From assembly GCF_937127095.1 (NCBI RefSeq), contig NZ_CAKZLP010000050.1, forward strand, positions 62,001-126,000: a stretch of 64,000 bases of DNA. Direction: 5' to 3'. The notes beneath the pieces are model-generated. The model ran no database searches, was not told where the DNA came from, and was given only the letters and a program-made list of their open reading frames with translations. The translations under genes were made by a program, and so were the position numbers. Shown piece by piece: positions 9,689 to 18,573 of this stretch; the stretch's first letter is position 1, and each line of letters begins with the position of its first letter. The stretch comes from an uncultured Amphritea sp. (lineage in GTDB: Bacteria > Pseudomonadota > Gammaproteobacteria > Pseudomonadales > Balneatricaceae).

Positions 9689-11362
9689 ATGAAGGAGTTC
9701 TACCGGCGCCTCACTCAGGAGAGGCGCCTTGCCATTGAAGTGCTCGTGGTATCACTGATTATCAATATGCTGGGGCTGGTGTCATCGTTATACAGCATTC
9801 AGGTGCTCAACCGCTATCTGGCCCTGGGCATTGATGAAACACTGATTACATTAACATTAGGTGCACTGATCGCCATTGGACTTGAGGTGTTTTTACGAGG
9901 CGCCCGGCATAATGTCGTTAAATGGCTCTGTCGCAAATCCGATAAACAGATGGCGAAAGCTGCGATGCATGCTATTACCTCCAGTCGCTATCTGTCCTTT
10001 GAAAATCTACCTTCAGAGGCGCGGCGTGAGGCCTTGAGTGGTCTTAATACAGTACAGATGTCATTTGGCCCACAGAATCTGTTATCCCTCGTGGATGGCC
10101 CATTTGGGTTGATTTTTGTGTTGTTCGTTTTTCTGTTGAGTCCTGTGGTGGGGTCAGGAGTACTGTTATTAAGTCTGATCATCGCAGGATTTACCTGGCT
10201 GCTGTATAACGCCATCGATGACCCTTCCAAAGGGCTGATTAAGTCGGTGGTCTCCTGGGGGCGTTTGCAAAACGGCCTTTGTTCCAGTGCGGAGTTAACC
10301 CGTGCATTTCCAACACAAACATTGGTGGCGGCTAAATGGGATGAAAATGTTCAGGATGTGACTCGCTTCAGGGGAATGGTGGCGGGTCTGCAGGGGCATA
10401 TCGGCACCATTGGTGTTATCAGTGCCGCGCTCGGTAGTATCGTTATCTTCGGCTTAGGTTCTCGCGAGGTTCTAGCGGGTAATCTTGATGTGGGTTCTCT
10501 GATTGGCGCCAGTATTTTAGGCTCCCGGGCGATTGGCCAGTTAAATCGGGTGATGCAACTTATCGAACCGGTCAAAAGAGGGATGCGCTCACTTGAGCTT
10601 TTGGGACAGCTTGCCCGCTTACCGCAGCAGAATGAAGCGGGGATGAGCCTGACGCATGTTAAGGGTGATCTTGCCTTTGAGGATCTTGCCTTTGCGTATC
10701 CTGGTCAGCCGGTGCCGTTATTTGAATCCCTTGATTTCAAACAACCTCCCGGCACGGTGTTGGTTTTTAAAGGGGCGAACGGGGCCGGTAAAACCACGTT
10801 TGCCCGACTGTTAACCGGCCTGCTGGAGCCTGCGAGGGGGCGTATCAAAATAGACGATATGGATCTGCGTCAGGCCTCGCAAGTATGGTGGAGTCAGCAG
10901 CTAACCTATTTTCCGCAGGAGCCGATGTTTCTCGATGCTCCCTTAAGGGAAAACCTCACAATGGGTCGAGATATCGATGATGATCTGTTGGTTGAGACGC
11001 TGCAAGAAGTGGGTTTGGGGAGCTTTTTGCAAAACAGCAAAGAGGGGCTGTTGATGCCGCTTTATGCCAATGGTGCCTCTCTCTCTATGGGCGTCAGAAG
11101 GCGTATCGCACTAGCGCGGGCGTTGTTAGTCGATGGTCAGGTTGTCATCTTTGATGATCCTACCGAAGCGCTTGATAGCCAGGGTTGTATCGCTGTCGCG
11201 AATATTCTCAACCGGTTAATCAAAGCGGGAAAAACCGTTGTTGTGATGTCGAATGAAGCATTTATCATTAAAGCAGCCAATTTTATGATCGATCTCGATA
11301 AAAAGCCTCAGCCGGGCGTTGTTCACGCAGAACCCATAAAACATGAGTTGGATGCTAAATAA
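9689..11362 (+). CDS. Type I secretion ABC transporter (permease-ATPase), atypical ATPase motifs
   Basis: This 557-residue protein has an N-terminal membrane domain (hydrophobic segments near residues 15-40, 50-70, 130-175 and 240-280) and a C-terminal nucleotide-binding domain, the LapB/PrtD/HlyB layout without a C39-like domain. Walker A is GANGAGKTT at 362-370. The other motifs are unusual. The signature is LSMGV (465-469) rather than LSGGQ, Walker B is VVIFDD with Asp490 where the catalytic Glu normally sits, and the H-loop position is Asn522. It starts 10 bp after the adhesin stop and overlaps the fusion-protein gene by one base (TAATG), so the three form an operon. Its likely job is export of the adhesin. 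No TolC-type protein is encoded in the window. Confidence 0.88.
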   Translation: MKEFYRRLTQERRLAIEVLVVSLIINMLGLVSSLYSIQVLNRYLALGIDETLITLTLGALIAIGLEVFLRGARHNVVKWLCRKSDKQMAKAAMHAITSSRYLSFENLPSEARREALSGLNTVQMSFGPQNLLSLVDGPFGLIFVLFVFLLSPVVGSGVLLLSLIIAGFTWLLYNAIDDPSKGLIKSVVSWGRLQNGLCSSAELTRAFPTQTLVAAKWDENVQDVTRFRGMVAGLQGHIGTIGVISAALGSIVIFGLGSREVLAGNLDVGSLIGASILGSRAIGQLNRVMQLIEPVKRGMRSLELLGQLARLPQQNEAGMSLTHVKGDLAFEDLAFAYPGQPVPLFESLDFKQPPGTVLVFKGANGAGKTTFARLLTGLLEPARGRIKIDDMDLRQASQVWWSQQLTYFPQEPMFLDAPLRENLTMGRDIDDDLLVETLQEVGLGSFLQNSKEGLLMPLYANGASLSMGVRRRIALARALLVDGQVVIFDDPTEALDSQGCIAVANILNRLIKAGKTVVVMSNEAFIIKAANFMIDLDKKPQPGVVHAEPIKHELDAK

Positions 11363-12696
11363 TGCCATTTAAAATCCTGGGGCTCAGTCAGTTAACGCAA
11401 TACTTCAAACCCGATCATGATCCGGACGACATCCGTGGCATTTTATCCAGTCGCTTACATATCTGGGGGCTTGGAGTATTATTGCTGCTGCTGGCTCTTT
11501 GGGTGTCTTTTTTTACCCTTGATATGGCGAGTCGGTCCGTAGGCGAAGTGATACCGGCAACGCTGACCAAGCCCATTCAGCATCTTGAAGGGGGGATTGT
11601 CCGCGCTATTCTCGTGTCTGAGGGGCAACGAGTCGAAAAGGGCCAGCCGTTGGTCGAGCTGAAGCGTGTTGCCTCCGAAGCTGATCTGGGGGTCGTGGAA
11701 AAGCGTATCCGCTCACTTGAAATTCGGGTGATGAGAATTCGGGCGCAGCTTGCCGGTGAATCCTCTTTGCCGGTGCCTAAGGGGTATTCACCACAGGATG
11801 CTCAACAGATCGATAATGCTAATCAGATTCTGACTGCCGCTTTTGATCGGTATCGCTCCACTCAGGATCGGCTGTTAAGACTGATCGAGCAGCGAGAAGC
11901 TGAGTTGAGAGAACTGAATTCCAGAGAGTTACATCTTAATCAGAAATTACGCTTACTCAGAGAGCAGGTGAGTATTAATAATGCGTTGCTAAAAGATGGT
12001 CTGGTAACCAAATATGAGCAGTTGAATCTGCTGCAGGAAGAGCGATCACTGACCGGTGCGGTGGCCGAGATTCGTTCGACTAAACAGAGCGCCGAGGCCT
12101 CAATCAGTGCCGCTCAGTCGGAACTGGAGTCATTTCGTTCAACAGAGATCGAAGCCTTAGAAACTGAGTTTTCCGAAGCCCGGATGGAACTCGAAGAACT
12201 GCAAGATCAGCGTCTTAAGTTATCCGACACTCAGGACCGGCTTATCGTTACTGCACCTTCAGATGGTACTGTTTTAAACCTCAATGTGCTGGGGCCTGAT
12301 GTTGTGGTTAAACCCGGCGGTACCTTGATGAACCTGGTCCCCGTTGATGACCCCTTAGTGATTGAAACCCGCTTGCCGGTAGGGGATGTTGGCCTGGTCA
12401 GGGTCGGCCATCGGGTGCGGATGGAGTTGATGTCAGGTACTGCCAGAGGCTTCCGCCCTATCACCGGTGAGGTGGTGTCGGTGAGTGCCGATCGTATGGT
12501 GGATAATGACGGTATGCCTTTTTATAAGGTCAGAGTCAGGCCTGATACTTATGAGTTTATTCGCGGAGCGCAATCGTTTCGGTTGATTCCGGGGGTACGT
12601 GTCCAGGTGTCGATACTGGTTGGCTCCCGTACGGTTATCAGCTATCTGTTCGAGCCGTTTATGTCGATCTCTCAAAATGCGCTGATTGAGCCCTGA
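11362..12696 (+). CDS. HlyD-family type I secretion membrane-fusion protein
   Basis: This 444-residue protein has a short cytoplasmic N-terminus, one transmembrane helix near residues 33-52, and then a biotinyl-lipoyl-like barrel half (PIQHLEGGIV, GQRVEKGQPLVEL). A long alpha-helical coiled coil rich in Glu, Leu and Arg spans about 100-290, followed by the second barrel half (IVTAPSDGTVLNL) and an AprE-type beta domain. This matches the periplasmic adaptor that links the inner-membrane ABC exporter to an outer-membrane TolC channel. The start overlaps the stop of the ATPase gene. A REP-like palindrome follows just after the stop. Confidence 0.92.
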   Translation: MPFKILGLSQLTQYFKPDHDPDDIRGILSSRLHIWGLGVLLLLLALWVSFFTLDMASRSVGEVIPATLTKPIQHLEGGIVRAILVSEGQRVEKGQPLVELKRVASEADLGVVEKRIRSLEIRVMRIRAQLAGESSLPVPKGYSPQDAQQIDNANQILTAAFDRYRSTQDRLLRLIEQREAELRELNSRELHLNQKLRLLREQVSINNALLKDGLVTKYEQLNLLQEERSLTGAVAEIRSTKQSAEASISAAQSELESFRSTEIEALETEFSEARMELEELQDQRLKLSDTQDRLIVTAPSDGTVLNLNVLGPDVVVKPGGTLMNLVPVDDPLVIETRLPVGDVGLVRVGHRVRMELMSGTARGFRPITGEVVSVSADRMVDNDGMPFYKVRVRPDTYEFIRGAQSFRLIPGVRVQVSILVGSRTVISYLFEPFMSISQNALIEP

Positions 12697-12702
12697 ATTG
12701 TG

Positions 12703-12732
12703 TCGTTCCCACGCAGGAGCGTCGGAACGATG
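12703..12732 (+). repeat. REP-like palindrome, copy 1
   Basis: The element reads TCGTTCCCACGCAGGAGCG followed by TCGGAACGATGA, an imperfect hairpin. A near-identical copy lies at 58718-58748 on the opposite strand. It directly follows the secretion operon and may stabilise or terminate its transcript. Confidence 0.6.
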
Positions 12733-12938
12733 AAGATTGTTTTATGTGCTGTCTCTCGTGGTATCACTTCCAACATGTAAAATTGCGCAATACTGCGGTG
12801 AAAATATACTCTTTGTGGCCTTATACCCAGACTGTCAGTCGGATTTATTAGGCGGATGGCTGGTTGTACAATTGGTCACGTGTTAAATAATAGTCGTCGC
12901 TGTATAGTCAGGACGAAATAGCTTAGCGGGAAAGCTTT

Positions 12939-13112
12939 ATGTCTAAGAAAGTAGTCAGGTTTGAGTTCGAGAAAGAAACCAAAAACAGTGTGCGTTATAA
13001 AGAAGTACCCGAAGAGGGAACCGCGCCAATCGTCGGCTCTTTGTATGTTCAGAAGTGGTTTGCAGGTAACAGCAAATCTATTGAGATCACGATTAGCAAA
13101 GATGATGAGTGA
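12939..13112 (+). CDS. Small conserved-looking protein of unknown function, 57 aa
   Basis: An ATG at 12939 opens a 57-codon frame ending at TGA 13110-13112. The product begins MSKKVVRFEFEKETKNSVRY and ends with a charged strand. It is hydrophilic, with no signal peptide or membrane segment and alternating charged beta-like stretches. The sequence upstream contains GGGAAAG as a modest ribosome-binding site. Similar short proteins with an EKETKN-type motif are, as I recall, widespread in proteobacteria without assigned function. It stands alone between the secretion operon and a minus-strand gene pair. Coding is supported by composition and the plausible start, not by a recognised domain. Confidence 0.65.
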   Translation: MSKKVVRFEFEKETKNSVRYKEVPEEGTAPIVGSLYVQKWFAGNSKSIEITISKDDE

Positions 13113-13491
13113 CAGCTAATAAGGGGTGGTGCCTGGGAATTGTAAACTTACCCGGGAGCTTTAATAATTTAAAAAAGAGCTTTAATGAAAAGAGAGCGCG
13201 TTAGTTCTGCAGCCCTGGCTGCTCGCACCGAAACGGGACAAAAGCTGGCGCTTCCAGGTCGGTAATGTGTGTTGACGGACAAACGGTAAGGTGCATTCTG
13301 CTTCTAAAATGACTTGAGCTCCGGAGCCGATCTGCAAACCTTAAAAATTTGTATCGTCATTGTGTAAAGTGCTGAGTGCCCAGGGAGGGCAATCCCCCCG
13401 AAAAATAACGATGCGCCGGTGCCCGCCTCAAGACCATAAACAGATCTGATAGTCTTATCACGATGCATCCGCTTTTTTGTATAACGAAGCG
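13113..13491. other. Intergenic stretch without a recognisable gene
   Basis: This region between two convergent genes contains a repeated GAGCTTTAAT (near 13157 and 13177). I see no ORF with a credible start and no clear terminator or RNA gene in it. Confidence 0.5.
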
Positions 13492-13680
13492 TTATCCAAT
13501 ACGTATACTCTGCATCGATCCCAATACACCGAATGCTTGTAGCAACCATATCACAACAACAATGACGACGACGATGTTGAGGATGTTTTTGATCTTGCGG
13601 TCCATCGGCAGGTAAGTATTGACCAGCCAAAGCAGCACGCCCACTACAATCAGGGCGACAATCAGATTAATCAGTGGCAT
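13492..13680 (-). CDS. Small two-helix membrane protein (Thivi_2564-like)
   Basis: The 62-residue product starts MPLINLIVALIVVGVLLWLV and consists of two hydrophobic helices (about 4-22 and 33-50) separated by a short loop YLPMDRKIK. This matches a family of tiny inner-membrane proteins named after Thivi_2564, whose function is unknown. AAGGA lies about 8 bases before the ATG. It lies downstream of the SYLF gene on the same strand, within a group of small envelope and stress genes. Confidence 0.75.
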   Translation of the reverse strand: MPLINLIVALIVVGVLLWLVNTYLPMDRKIKNILNIVVVIVVVIWLLQAFGVLGSMQSIRIG

Positions 13681-13749
13681 GTGGGTATCCTTAAGGTTTG
13701 CTGATATTCCGGCTGATGTTCACTTACCGGTCGACCAGGGTAGAGAAAT

Positions 13750-13778
13750 AGATAAGACGGACACTGATCGTGTCCGGC
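13750..13778 (-). terminator. Hairpin after the SYLF gene
   Basis: CGGACAC-TGATC-GTGTCCG (13758-13776) is a perfect 7-bp stem about 20 bp past the SYLF stop on the minus strand. A moderately T-rich run (TCTTATCTATTTC) follows, so it is a plausible intrinsic terminator. Confidence 0.5.
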
Positions 13779-13794
13779 TTACTTTGTTCAGGGT

Positions 13795-14355
13795 TTAGCG
13801 GTTAATTTTGGAGATTTTGGTGCCCTCAATACTGATTCCGGCCATCAATCCTTGTTGGCTGAATATGAAAGCATAGGCGTCATCTTTCATTGAGGATGTC
13901 GACATATTCTTTGCCACACCGTCATCAACGACGACCACGGTTGGGCCTACACCCAGTTCCCAGCCTTTTGAATCCTTGAGATATTTAACCGCTTTGTCGG
14001 TCATCAGGAAAACCGCATAGCCGTAAGTTTGCGCGCCTATTTGTAAGCCCCATGAGCCGGTGACGCTGTTGTAATAATCGACAACCTGATCGTTTTCGAT
14101 CAGTTCGCCTTCACCATAGCTACCGCCGAATACCAGGCCTGCCTTGACCATATTGGGAAATACCAGCACCGCTTTGGCGGTCTTCGATAACGTTTTAGCA
14201 ACCGTTTGTGTGTCATAGAGTGTCTGCAAGGCTTGCTTTGAGTCCTTGTCCAGATCTTCTGATGTTGCTGCGCTGACCGGGGTCATAACGGTCATCGCGA
14301 TGATTGCTGCCGCTGAGAGAAAGGAAGTTATTAATTTTTTGGATGATGTGTACAT
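13795..14355 (-). CDS. SYLF/Ysc84-domain exported lipid-binding protein
   Basis: This 186-residue protein has a signal peptide (basic start, hydrophobic run, cleavage near PVSAATS) followed by a single SYLF domain with the characteristic KAVLVFPNMVKAGLVFGGSYGEGEL and a C-terminal TKISKINR. The family binds phosphoinositides in eukaryotes. Bacterial members are exported or periplasmic and often sit among stress genes. GGAG lies upstream of the ATG. The gene is divergent from the small lipoprotein genes at 14754 and upstream of the two-helix membrane protein. Confidence 0.88.
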   Translation of the reverse strand: MYTSSKKLITSFLSAAAIIAMTVMTPVSAATSEDLDKDSKQALQTLYDTQTVAKTLSKTAKAVLVFPNMVKAGLVFGGSYGEGELIENDQVVDYYNSVTGSWGLQIGAQTYGYAVFLMTDKAVKYLKDSKGWELGVGPTVVVVDDGVAKNMSTSSMKDDAYAFIFSQQGLMAGISIEGTKISKINR

Positions 14356-14753
14356 TGTGCTACTCCTGCAAGTGGGGCTCTGATGTTTACTGACGAGTAC
14401 TAATCTCCTGCTGGACGAATCAGAGTTGTGGTCTGTGCAGCTGTGTCGTTAGTGCTGATGATGAGGTTGCGCCACAAATCAGGCGCGGTCTGTACGTTAG
14501 CGAACACTCTGCGGTTTATTCAGTTCAGTGTCAGAGGGCGGCCTTTTGCGCGGCTGATATCTTTGTTGCTGCTTATGTACGTCAGCAGACAGATGGCGAT
14601 GTGGATTCTGGGTAAGCTAAACCCACTGGAACCGATACCAAACCTTTTGAGAGTGTGACGCCAGGAGCCTCTAAGTATGACTGGTCGATGTTTAAGAACC
14701 CGCTCATCAAAAAAATCTCATCAAAAGAGTCTCATCAAAAAAAAGGAAAGACC
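14356..14753. other. Divergent intergenic region with short A-rich repeats
   Basis: This spacer separates the SYLF gene from the first lipoprotein gene. Near 14703-14752 there are three spaced repeats of TCATCAAAA before the GGAAAG ribosome-binding site. A 76-codon frame at 14428-14658 has no family resemblance and no good ribosome-binding site, so I do not call it. Confidence 0.5.
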
Positions 14754-14987
14754 ATGAATAAGGTAGATAGCATGAAGACCCTGAAGCGCTGCGCAGTCAC
14801 TACGATGGCTGCCCTTATGCTGCTCAGCCTGGCTGGATGCAACAGTATGTCGAGACAAGAACAGAATACCGCTATCGGTGCAGGTGTTGGTGCCGTTGGT
14901 GGTTCCATTCTTACAGGGGGCAGTGCGGCCGGAACCGTCGGTGGTGCCGCGGTTGGCGGTGTAATCGGGCACGAAATCGACAAGTAG
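14754..14987 (+). CDS. Glycine-zipper small outer-membrane lipoprotein (OsmB-like)
   Basis: The ATG at 14754 is preceded by AAAGGAAAG and gives a 77-residue product; an internal ATG at 14769 would also work. A lipobox LSLAGC ends the signal peptide. The mature part is almost entirely a glycine-zipper segment (AIGAGVGAVGG, GTVGGAAVGGVIGHEIDK), the pattern of OsmB-like and 2TM glycine-zipper lipoproteins that associate with the outer membrane under stress. A second small lipoprotein gene follows after 90 bp. The longer frame opening at 14655 would add a non-secretory N-terminus and is unlikely. Confidence 0.8.
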   Translation: MNKVDSMKTLKRCAVTTMAALMLLSLAGCNSMSRQEQNTAIGAGVGAVGGSILTGGSAAGTVGGAAVGGVIGHEIDK

Positions 14988-15077
14988 CGATGGCCTGTCG
15001 ATCAATGTGCAAGATCGAGATCCTCAAAAGGTAATACTCAGAACGCAATGCTCAAAACGTAATAAGAGAAATTAAAG

Positions 15078-15269
15078 ATGAAACTAATGCAGATTATCAG
15101 TGCCGCCCTTATGGCAAGTGCTTTACTTATGACTCTGCCTGGTTGTGACAGCCAGGATGGCCCAATGGAAAAGGCCGGTGAAAGTATCGACAGTGCGGCA
15201 GAGAAAGTAGGTGAAAAGCTGGAGGATACCGGTGAATCGGTTAAGGACACGGCACAGGGAAATAACTAA
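15078..15269 (+). CDS. Small lipoprotein with charged helical tail, 63 aa
   Basis: The product has a lipoprotein signal peptide ending LMTLPGC. It is followed by a short, highly charged amphipathic sequence (KAGESIDSAAEKVGEKLEDT) with an 11-mer-like periodicity reminiscent of LEA or entericidin-type peptides. No enzymatic role is suggested. It lies 90 bp after the glycine-zipper lipoprotein and is probably co-expressed with it as part of an envelope-stress group. Confidence 0.75.
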   Translation: MKLMQIISAALMASALLMTLPGCDSQDGPMEKAGESIDSAAEKVGEKLEDTGESVKDTAQGNN

Positions 15270-15300
15270 TTGCGTTAGCCCTGAGTCTTAAATAGCGGCC

Positions 15301-15324
15301 ATTGGTCAATCACTGATGACCAAT
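15301..15324. repeat. Perfect 8-bp inverted repeat
   Basis: ATTGGTCA and TGACCAAT flank an 8-base spacer. The sequence CAATCACTGA also occurs twice here as a direct repeat. A second small hairpin (GGGATA/TATCCC, near 15337-15358) follows. They could terminate the lipoprotein transcript or act as an operator for the next gene. Confidence 0.45.
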
Positions 15325-15475
15325 CACTGACGAATAGGGATACCAACCGGCTATCCCCTTTCATCTGAAATGATGAGTCTATGTGTGGCAGCGTACAGAT
15401 CTTGTTCTGCTTTAGGTGCAAAGTGGTTATTTAATGCGCGCCTTACCGCCGCATAGTGAACTGAAGGATACAACT

Positions 15476-16516
15476 ATGAAAGCTTTTGTTTATCAGGGTA
15501 AGGGACTAAAAGTACTTGAAGACCGACCTAAACCTGAGCTGCAGGAGCCGGGCGACGCCATCGTGAAAATGGTGAAAACAACCATTTGTGGTACCGATTT
15601 ACATATCCTCAAAGGCGATGTTGAAACCTGTGAACCGGGGCGCATACTGGGTCACGAAGGGGTGGGTATTATCGACTCTGTAGGTGCTGGCGTGACGGCA
15701 TTTCATCCCGGCGACCGGGTTTTGATCTCCTGTGTTTCTGCTTGTGGTAAGTGCGAATATTGTCGACGTGGAATGTATTCTCACTGCACCACCGGGGGCT
15801 GGATTCTGGGTAATGAGATCGACGGCACGCAAGCTGAATATGTGCGTACTCCGCATGCCGACACTAGTCTCTATCCTATTCCTGAAGGCGCTGACGAAGA
15901 AGCGTATGTGATGTTGAGTGATATTCTGCCGACCGGCTATGAATGTGGTGTCTGCAATGGCAAAGTTGCGCCAGGCTCGACGGTTGCAATCGTGGGCTCC
16001 GGTCCGATCGGACTATCAGCGTTGTTGACAGCACAGTTTTACTCACCGGCGCAGATAATCATGGTGGATATTGATGATGCACGCCTGGAGGTTGCCAAAC
16101 AGTTTGGTGCGACAACTATCGTCAATAACAGCGATGGTAAGGCGGCCGAGACCATTATGAAGCTTACTCAGCAGCGTGGTGTTGATACGGCAATGGAAGC
16201 GGTTGGTATTCCGCTCACATTCGAGTTGTGTCAGGACATTATTGCGCCCGGCGGAACCATTGCGAATATCGGCGTACATGGTAAAAAAGTCGACCTGCAT
16301 CTGGAGCGACTCTGGTCACAAAATATCTCTATCACCACGCGCCTTGTGGATACTGTTTCTACGCCGATGCTTTTGTCCAGCGTACAGTCTAAAAAGGTTG
16401 ACCCGGTACAGTTGGTTACCCACCGTTTTAAGCTGGATCAGATTATTGAAGCCTATGAGGTATTTGAGAACGCGGCTAAAACCAAAGCGATTAAAGTCAT
16501 TATCGAGGTGGCTTAG
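15476..16516 (+). CDS. Zinc-dependent medium-chain alcohol dehydrogenase
   Basis: From ATG 15476 (AAGGA upstream) the product is 346 residues. The catalytic zinc Cys is in TTICGTDLH and the GHEGVG motif follows. The structural zinc cluster is CGKCEYCRRGMYSHC, and the NAD(P)-binding turn is GSGPIGL. These place it firmly in the Zn-ADH (MDR) superfamily, which oxidises primary or secondary alcohols with NAD(P). The substrate is not determined. The ORF extends upstream to 15416 but without a ribosome-binding site. It precedes an OsmC-family gene, and the pair fits the stress-gene character of this region. Confidence 0.88.
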   Translation: MKAFVYQGKGLKVLEDRPKPELQEPGDAIVKMVKTTICGTDLHILKGDVETCEPGRILGHEGVGIIDSVGAGVTAFHPGDRVLISCVSACGKCEYCRRGMYSHCTTGGWILGNEIDGTQAEYVRTPHADTSLYPIPEGADEEAYVMLSDILPTGYECGVCNGKVAPGSTVAIVGSGPIGLSALLTAQFYSPAQIIMVDIDDARLEVAKQFGATTIVNNSDGKAAETIMKLTQQRGVDTAMEAVGIPLTFELCQDIIAPGGTIANIGVHGKKVDLHLERLWSQNISITTRLVDTVSTPMLLSSVQSKKVDPVQLVTHRFKLDQIIEAYEVFENAAKTKAIKVIIEVA

Positions 16517-16574
16517 TGGTAGCTGAGTTCGCGGTTAACCCTGATCTTCCCAATGCAGTCGAGAGCATCTGATA

Positions 16575-17015
16575 ATGAGCCAGTTTCCCCATACCTACAC
16601 TGTCACCGTTGCAGGCAAACCGGAAAGTAGTCTGACTGCAAAAGCTGAAAATCTGCCCGCGCTTGATGTGGCACCGCCATCACAATTTGGCGGCCCCGGA
16701 GATCAATGGTCACCCGAAGCGTTGCTCATGGCATCGGTTGCCAGCTGTTTTGTGCTTTCATTCAGGGCGATAGCGACAGCCTCTAAGCTTGAATGGTCCG
16801 CCATAGAGTGCGTCGCGGTGGGGACGTTAGACAGTGCCAACAGGCAGGTCCAGTTTACCGATATTTTAACCAAAGCCAAATTACAAATTCTGGCAACGGA
16901 AAATATAGAAGCAGCCCGGAAAGCACTTAAGAAAGCAGGGGAAACCTGTTTTATCAGTAACTCTTTATTGTGCCAGTCGAACCTCGAATGTGAAATTATC
17001 AGTAGTGGTGATTAG
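16575..17015 (+). CDS. OsmC-family peroxiredoxin-like protein
   Basis: This 146-residue protein shows the OsmC fold signature. The first redox Cys is in MASVASCFVLSF and the second in GETCFISNSLLC, with a helical segment between. The family reduces organic hydroperoxides using thiols; this one belongs to the broader OsmC/YhfA group rather than being a clear Ohr. It follows the alcohol dehydrogenase after 58 bp and precedes the Trk pair. Confidence 0.85.
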   Translation: MSQFPHTYTVTVAGKPESSLTAKAENLPALDVAPPSQFGGPGDQWSPEALLMASVASCFVLSFRAIATASKLEWSAIECVAVGTLDSANRQVQFTDILTKAKLQILATENIEAARKALKKAGETCFISNSLLCQSNLECEIISSGD

Positions 17016-17109
17016 CGACTTAATACCCGAGGATGTTATCAGTGTTTTTCTGCAAAGGTTAAGGCACTCCATCACCGAGTTTTTTACTCTCAATCGGTCT
17101 CTTCTGTAG

Positions 17110-18573
17110 ATGGCTATTATGACCGCTAAACTCAGTTATGCCGTGCGCCTCCCGGTGTTAGCAAAATATCTGGGTTTGCTGGCTTTTATGCTGGCTCTGT
17201 TGACGCTCGTGCCGCTGGCGGCTGCGGTTATGTTTCAGGACTTTGAGATCGCGCTACGCTACCTCGGTGTCATTGCTGTACTGATGCTTTCCTGGAGTAT
17301 GTCACGCGCCATCGTTGAACCCAGACATATACAAACGAATGAGGCGCTGACAATTGTTGCGCTGGCCTTTGTGTTTTCTCCATTACTGATGACCTTTCCG
17401 TTTATGGGCAGTGGTTTAAGTTTTTCTAACGCGCTGTTTGAAGCGGTGTCAGCGGTCACTACGACAGGCCTGTCGGTGACCACCGATCTTGCCGGTAAGC
17501 CTCAGACGTTTCTCTTTGCCCGTTCATGGATGCAGTGGTACGGAGGGCTGGGCATTATCGTGTTGTCGGTTGCGATGTTAATGGGCGCTCAGCTTCCGGG
17601 GCGAACGCTGAGTGAGCCGCTGGGCGGTGAAACTCTGGCGACAGCGACCTGTATTCATGCGCGCCAGACGTTGATTATCTACAGCGTACTGACGGTTATC
17701 GGCATTGCTCTGGTCTGGCTGATCTCCGGTAACGGCATGGTTTCCGTAAACCATGTGTTATCCGCAGTATCAACGGGTGGTTTTTCTCAATTTGATAACA
17801 GTCTTGCGGATATCGATAGCCGATATAGTCGGTGGGCTATTTTAACAATCAGTCTGTGTGGTGCTTTACCGTTGCCTCTCTATGCGGTGTTGTGCTCAAA
17901 AAAATGGCGCAAAGGTGTTGAGGATGCAGAGCTGCGTGCGCTTATTGTGGCGGTGGCGCTGGTGACGCTGCTGCTGTTGCTGTCCTTTTATTTTCATTCA
18001 GACATGGCGTTTGGCGATGCTGTCGGGCATGCGTTGTCACTGGCGATCTCGGCACAGTCGACCACGGGCTTTACTACGCTTGACCTGAGCCGGATAGACG
18101 ATAGCGCCAAACTCAGCATGATTGTATCGATGTTAATCGGTGGCGGTGTCGGTTCGACAGCCGGTGGTATCAAACTATTACGCTTGCTGATTGTGCTGCG
18201 CCTGATTCAGATTGTCATGCGGCGTGTGATGATGCCACCACAGGCCGTGCTTTACCCAAAATTGGGAGGCAAGGTGTTAGAAGATACTGAAGTACAACGC
18301 GCTCTGATTCTTATTCTGTTATTTCTCGGGGTGGTGGTTTGCTCCTGGTTTGTATTTTTGCTCTACGGTTTCAGCCCGATGAATGCACTGTTTGAGGTGG
18401 TGTCAGCAACGGCCACGGTAGGCTTGAGCACGGGCATCACCACGGTTGATATGCCAACGTTCCTGAAGCTTATTCTGTGTCTGGATATGCTCTTTGGACG
18501 GCTGGAAATGATTGCATTGCTGGTGGTGCTGTATCTGCCCAACTGGATCGGCAAACGTAAGGAATTATCATGA
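17110..18573 (+). CDS. trkH: TrkH-family potassium uptake membrane protein
   Basis: This 487-residue polytopic membrane protein contains the repeated M1-P-M2 pore segments of the Trk/Ktr family. Selectivity-filter-like glycine motifs are VTTTGLSVTT, VSTGGFSQF, QSTTGFTTLDLS and TATVGLSTGI. It forms the K+ (possibly Na+-coupled) channel of the inner membrane. Its stop overlaps the start of the following TrkA-like regulator by four bases (ATGA), indicating translational coupling. An alternative ATG at 17119 is possible. Confidence 0.92.
   Translation: MAIMTAKLSYAVRLPVLAKYLGLLAFMLALLTLVPLAAAVMFQDFEIALRYLGVIAVLMLSWSMSRAIVEPRHIQTNEALTIVALAFVFSPLLMTFPFMGSGLSFSNALFEAVSAVTTTGLSVTTDLAGKPQTFLFARSWMQWYGGLGIIVLSVAMLMGAQLPGRTLSEPLGGETLATATCIHARQTLIIYSVLTVIGIALVWLISGNGMVSVNHVLSAVSTGGFSQFDNSLADIDSRYSRWAILTISLCGALPLPLYAVLCSKKWRKGVEDAELRALIVAVALVTLLLLLSFYFHSDMAFGDAVGHALSLAISAQSTTGFTTLDLSRIDDSAKLSMIVSMLIGGGVGSTAGGIKLLRLLIVLRLIQIVMRRVMMPPQAVLYPKLGGKVLEDTEVQRALILILLFLGVVVCSWFVFLLYGFSPMNALFEVVSATATVGLSTGITTVDMPTFLKLILCLDMLFGRLEMIALLVVLYLPNWIGKRKELS

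Noticed and set aside
14428..14658. 76-codon frame upstream of the small lipoprotein genes
   Set aside because: Arg/Leu-rich chance-like composition, no ribosome-binding site, no family.
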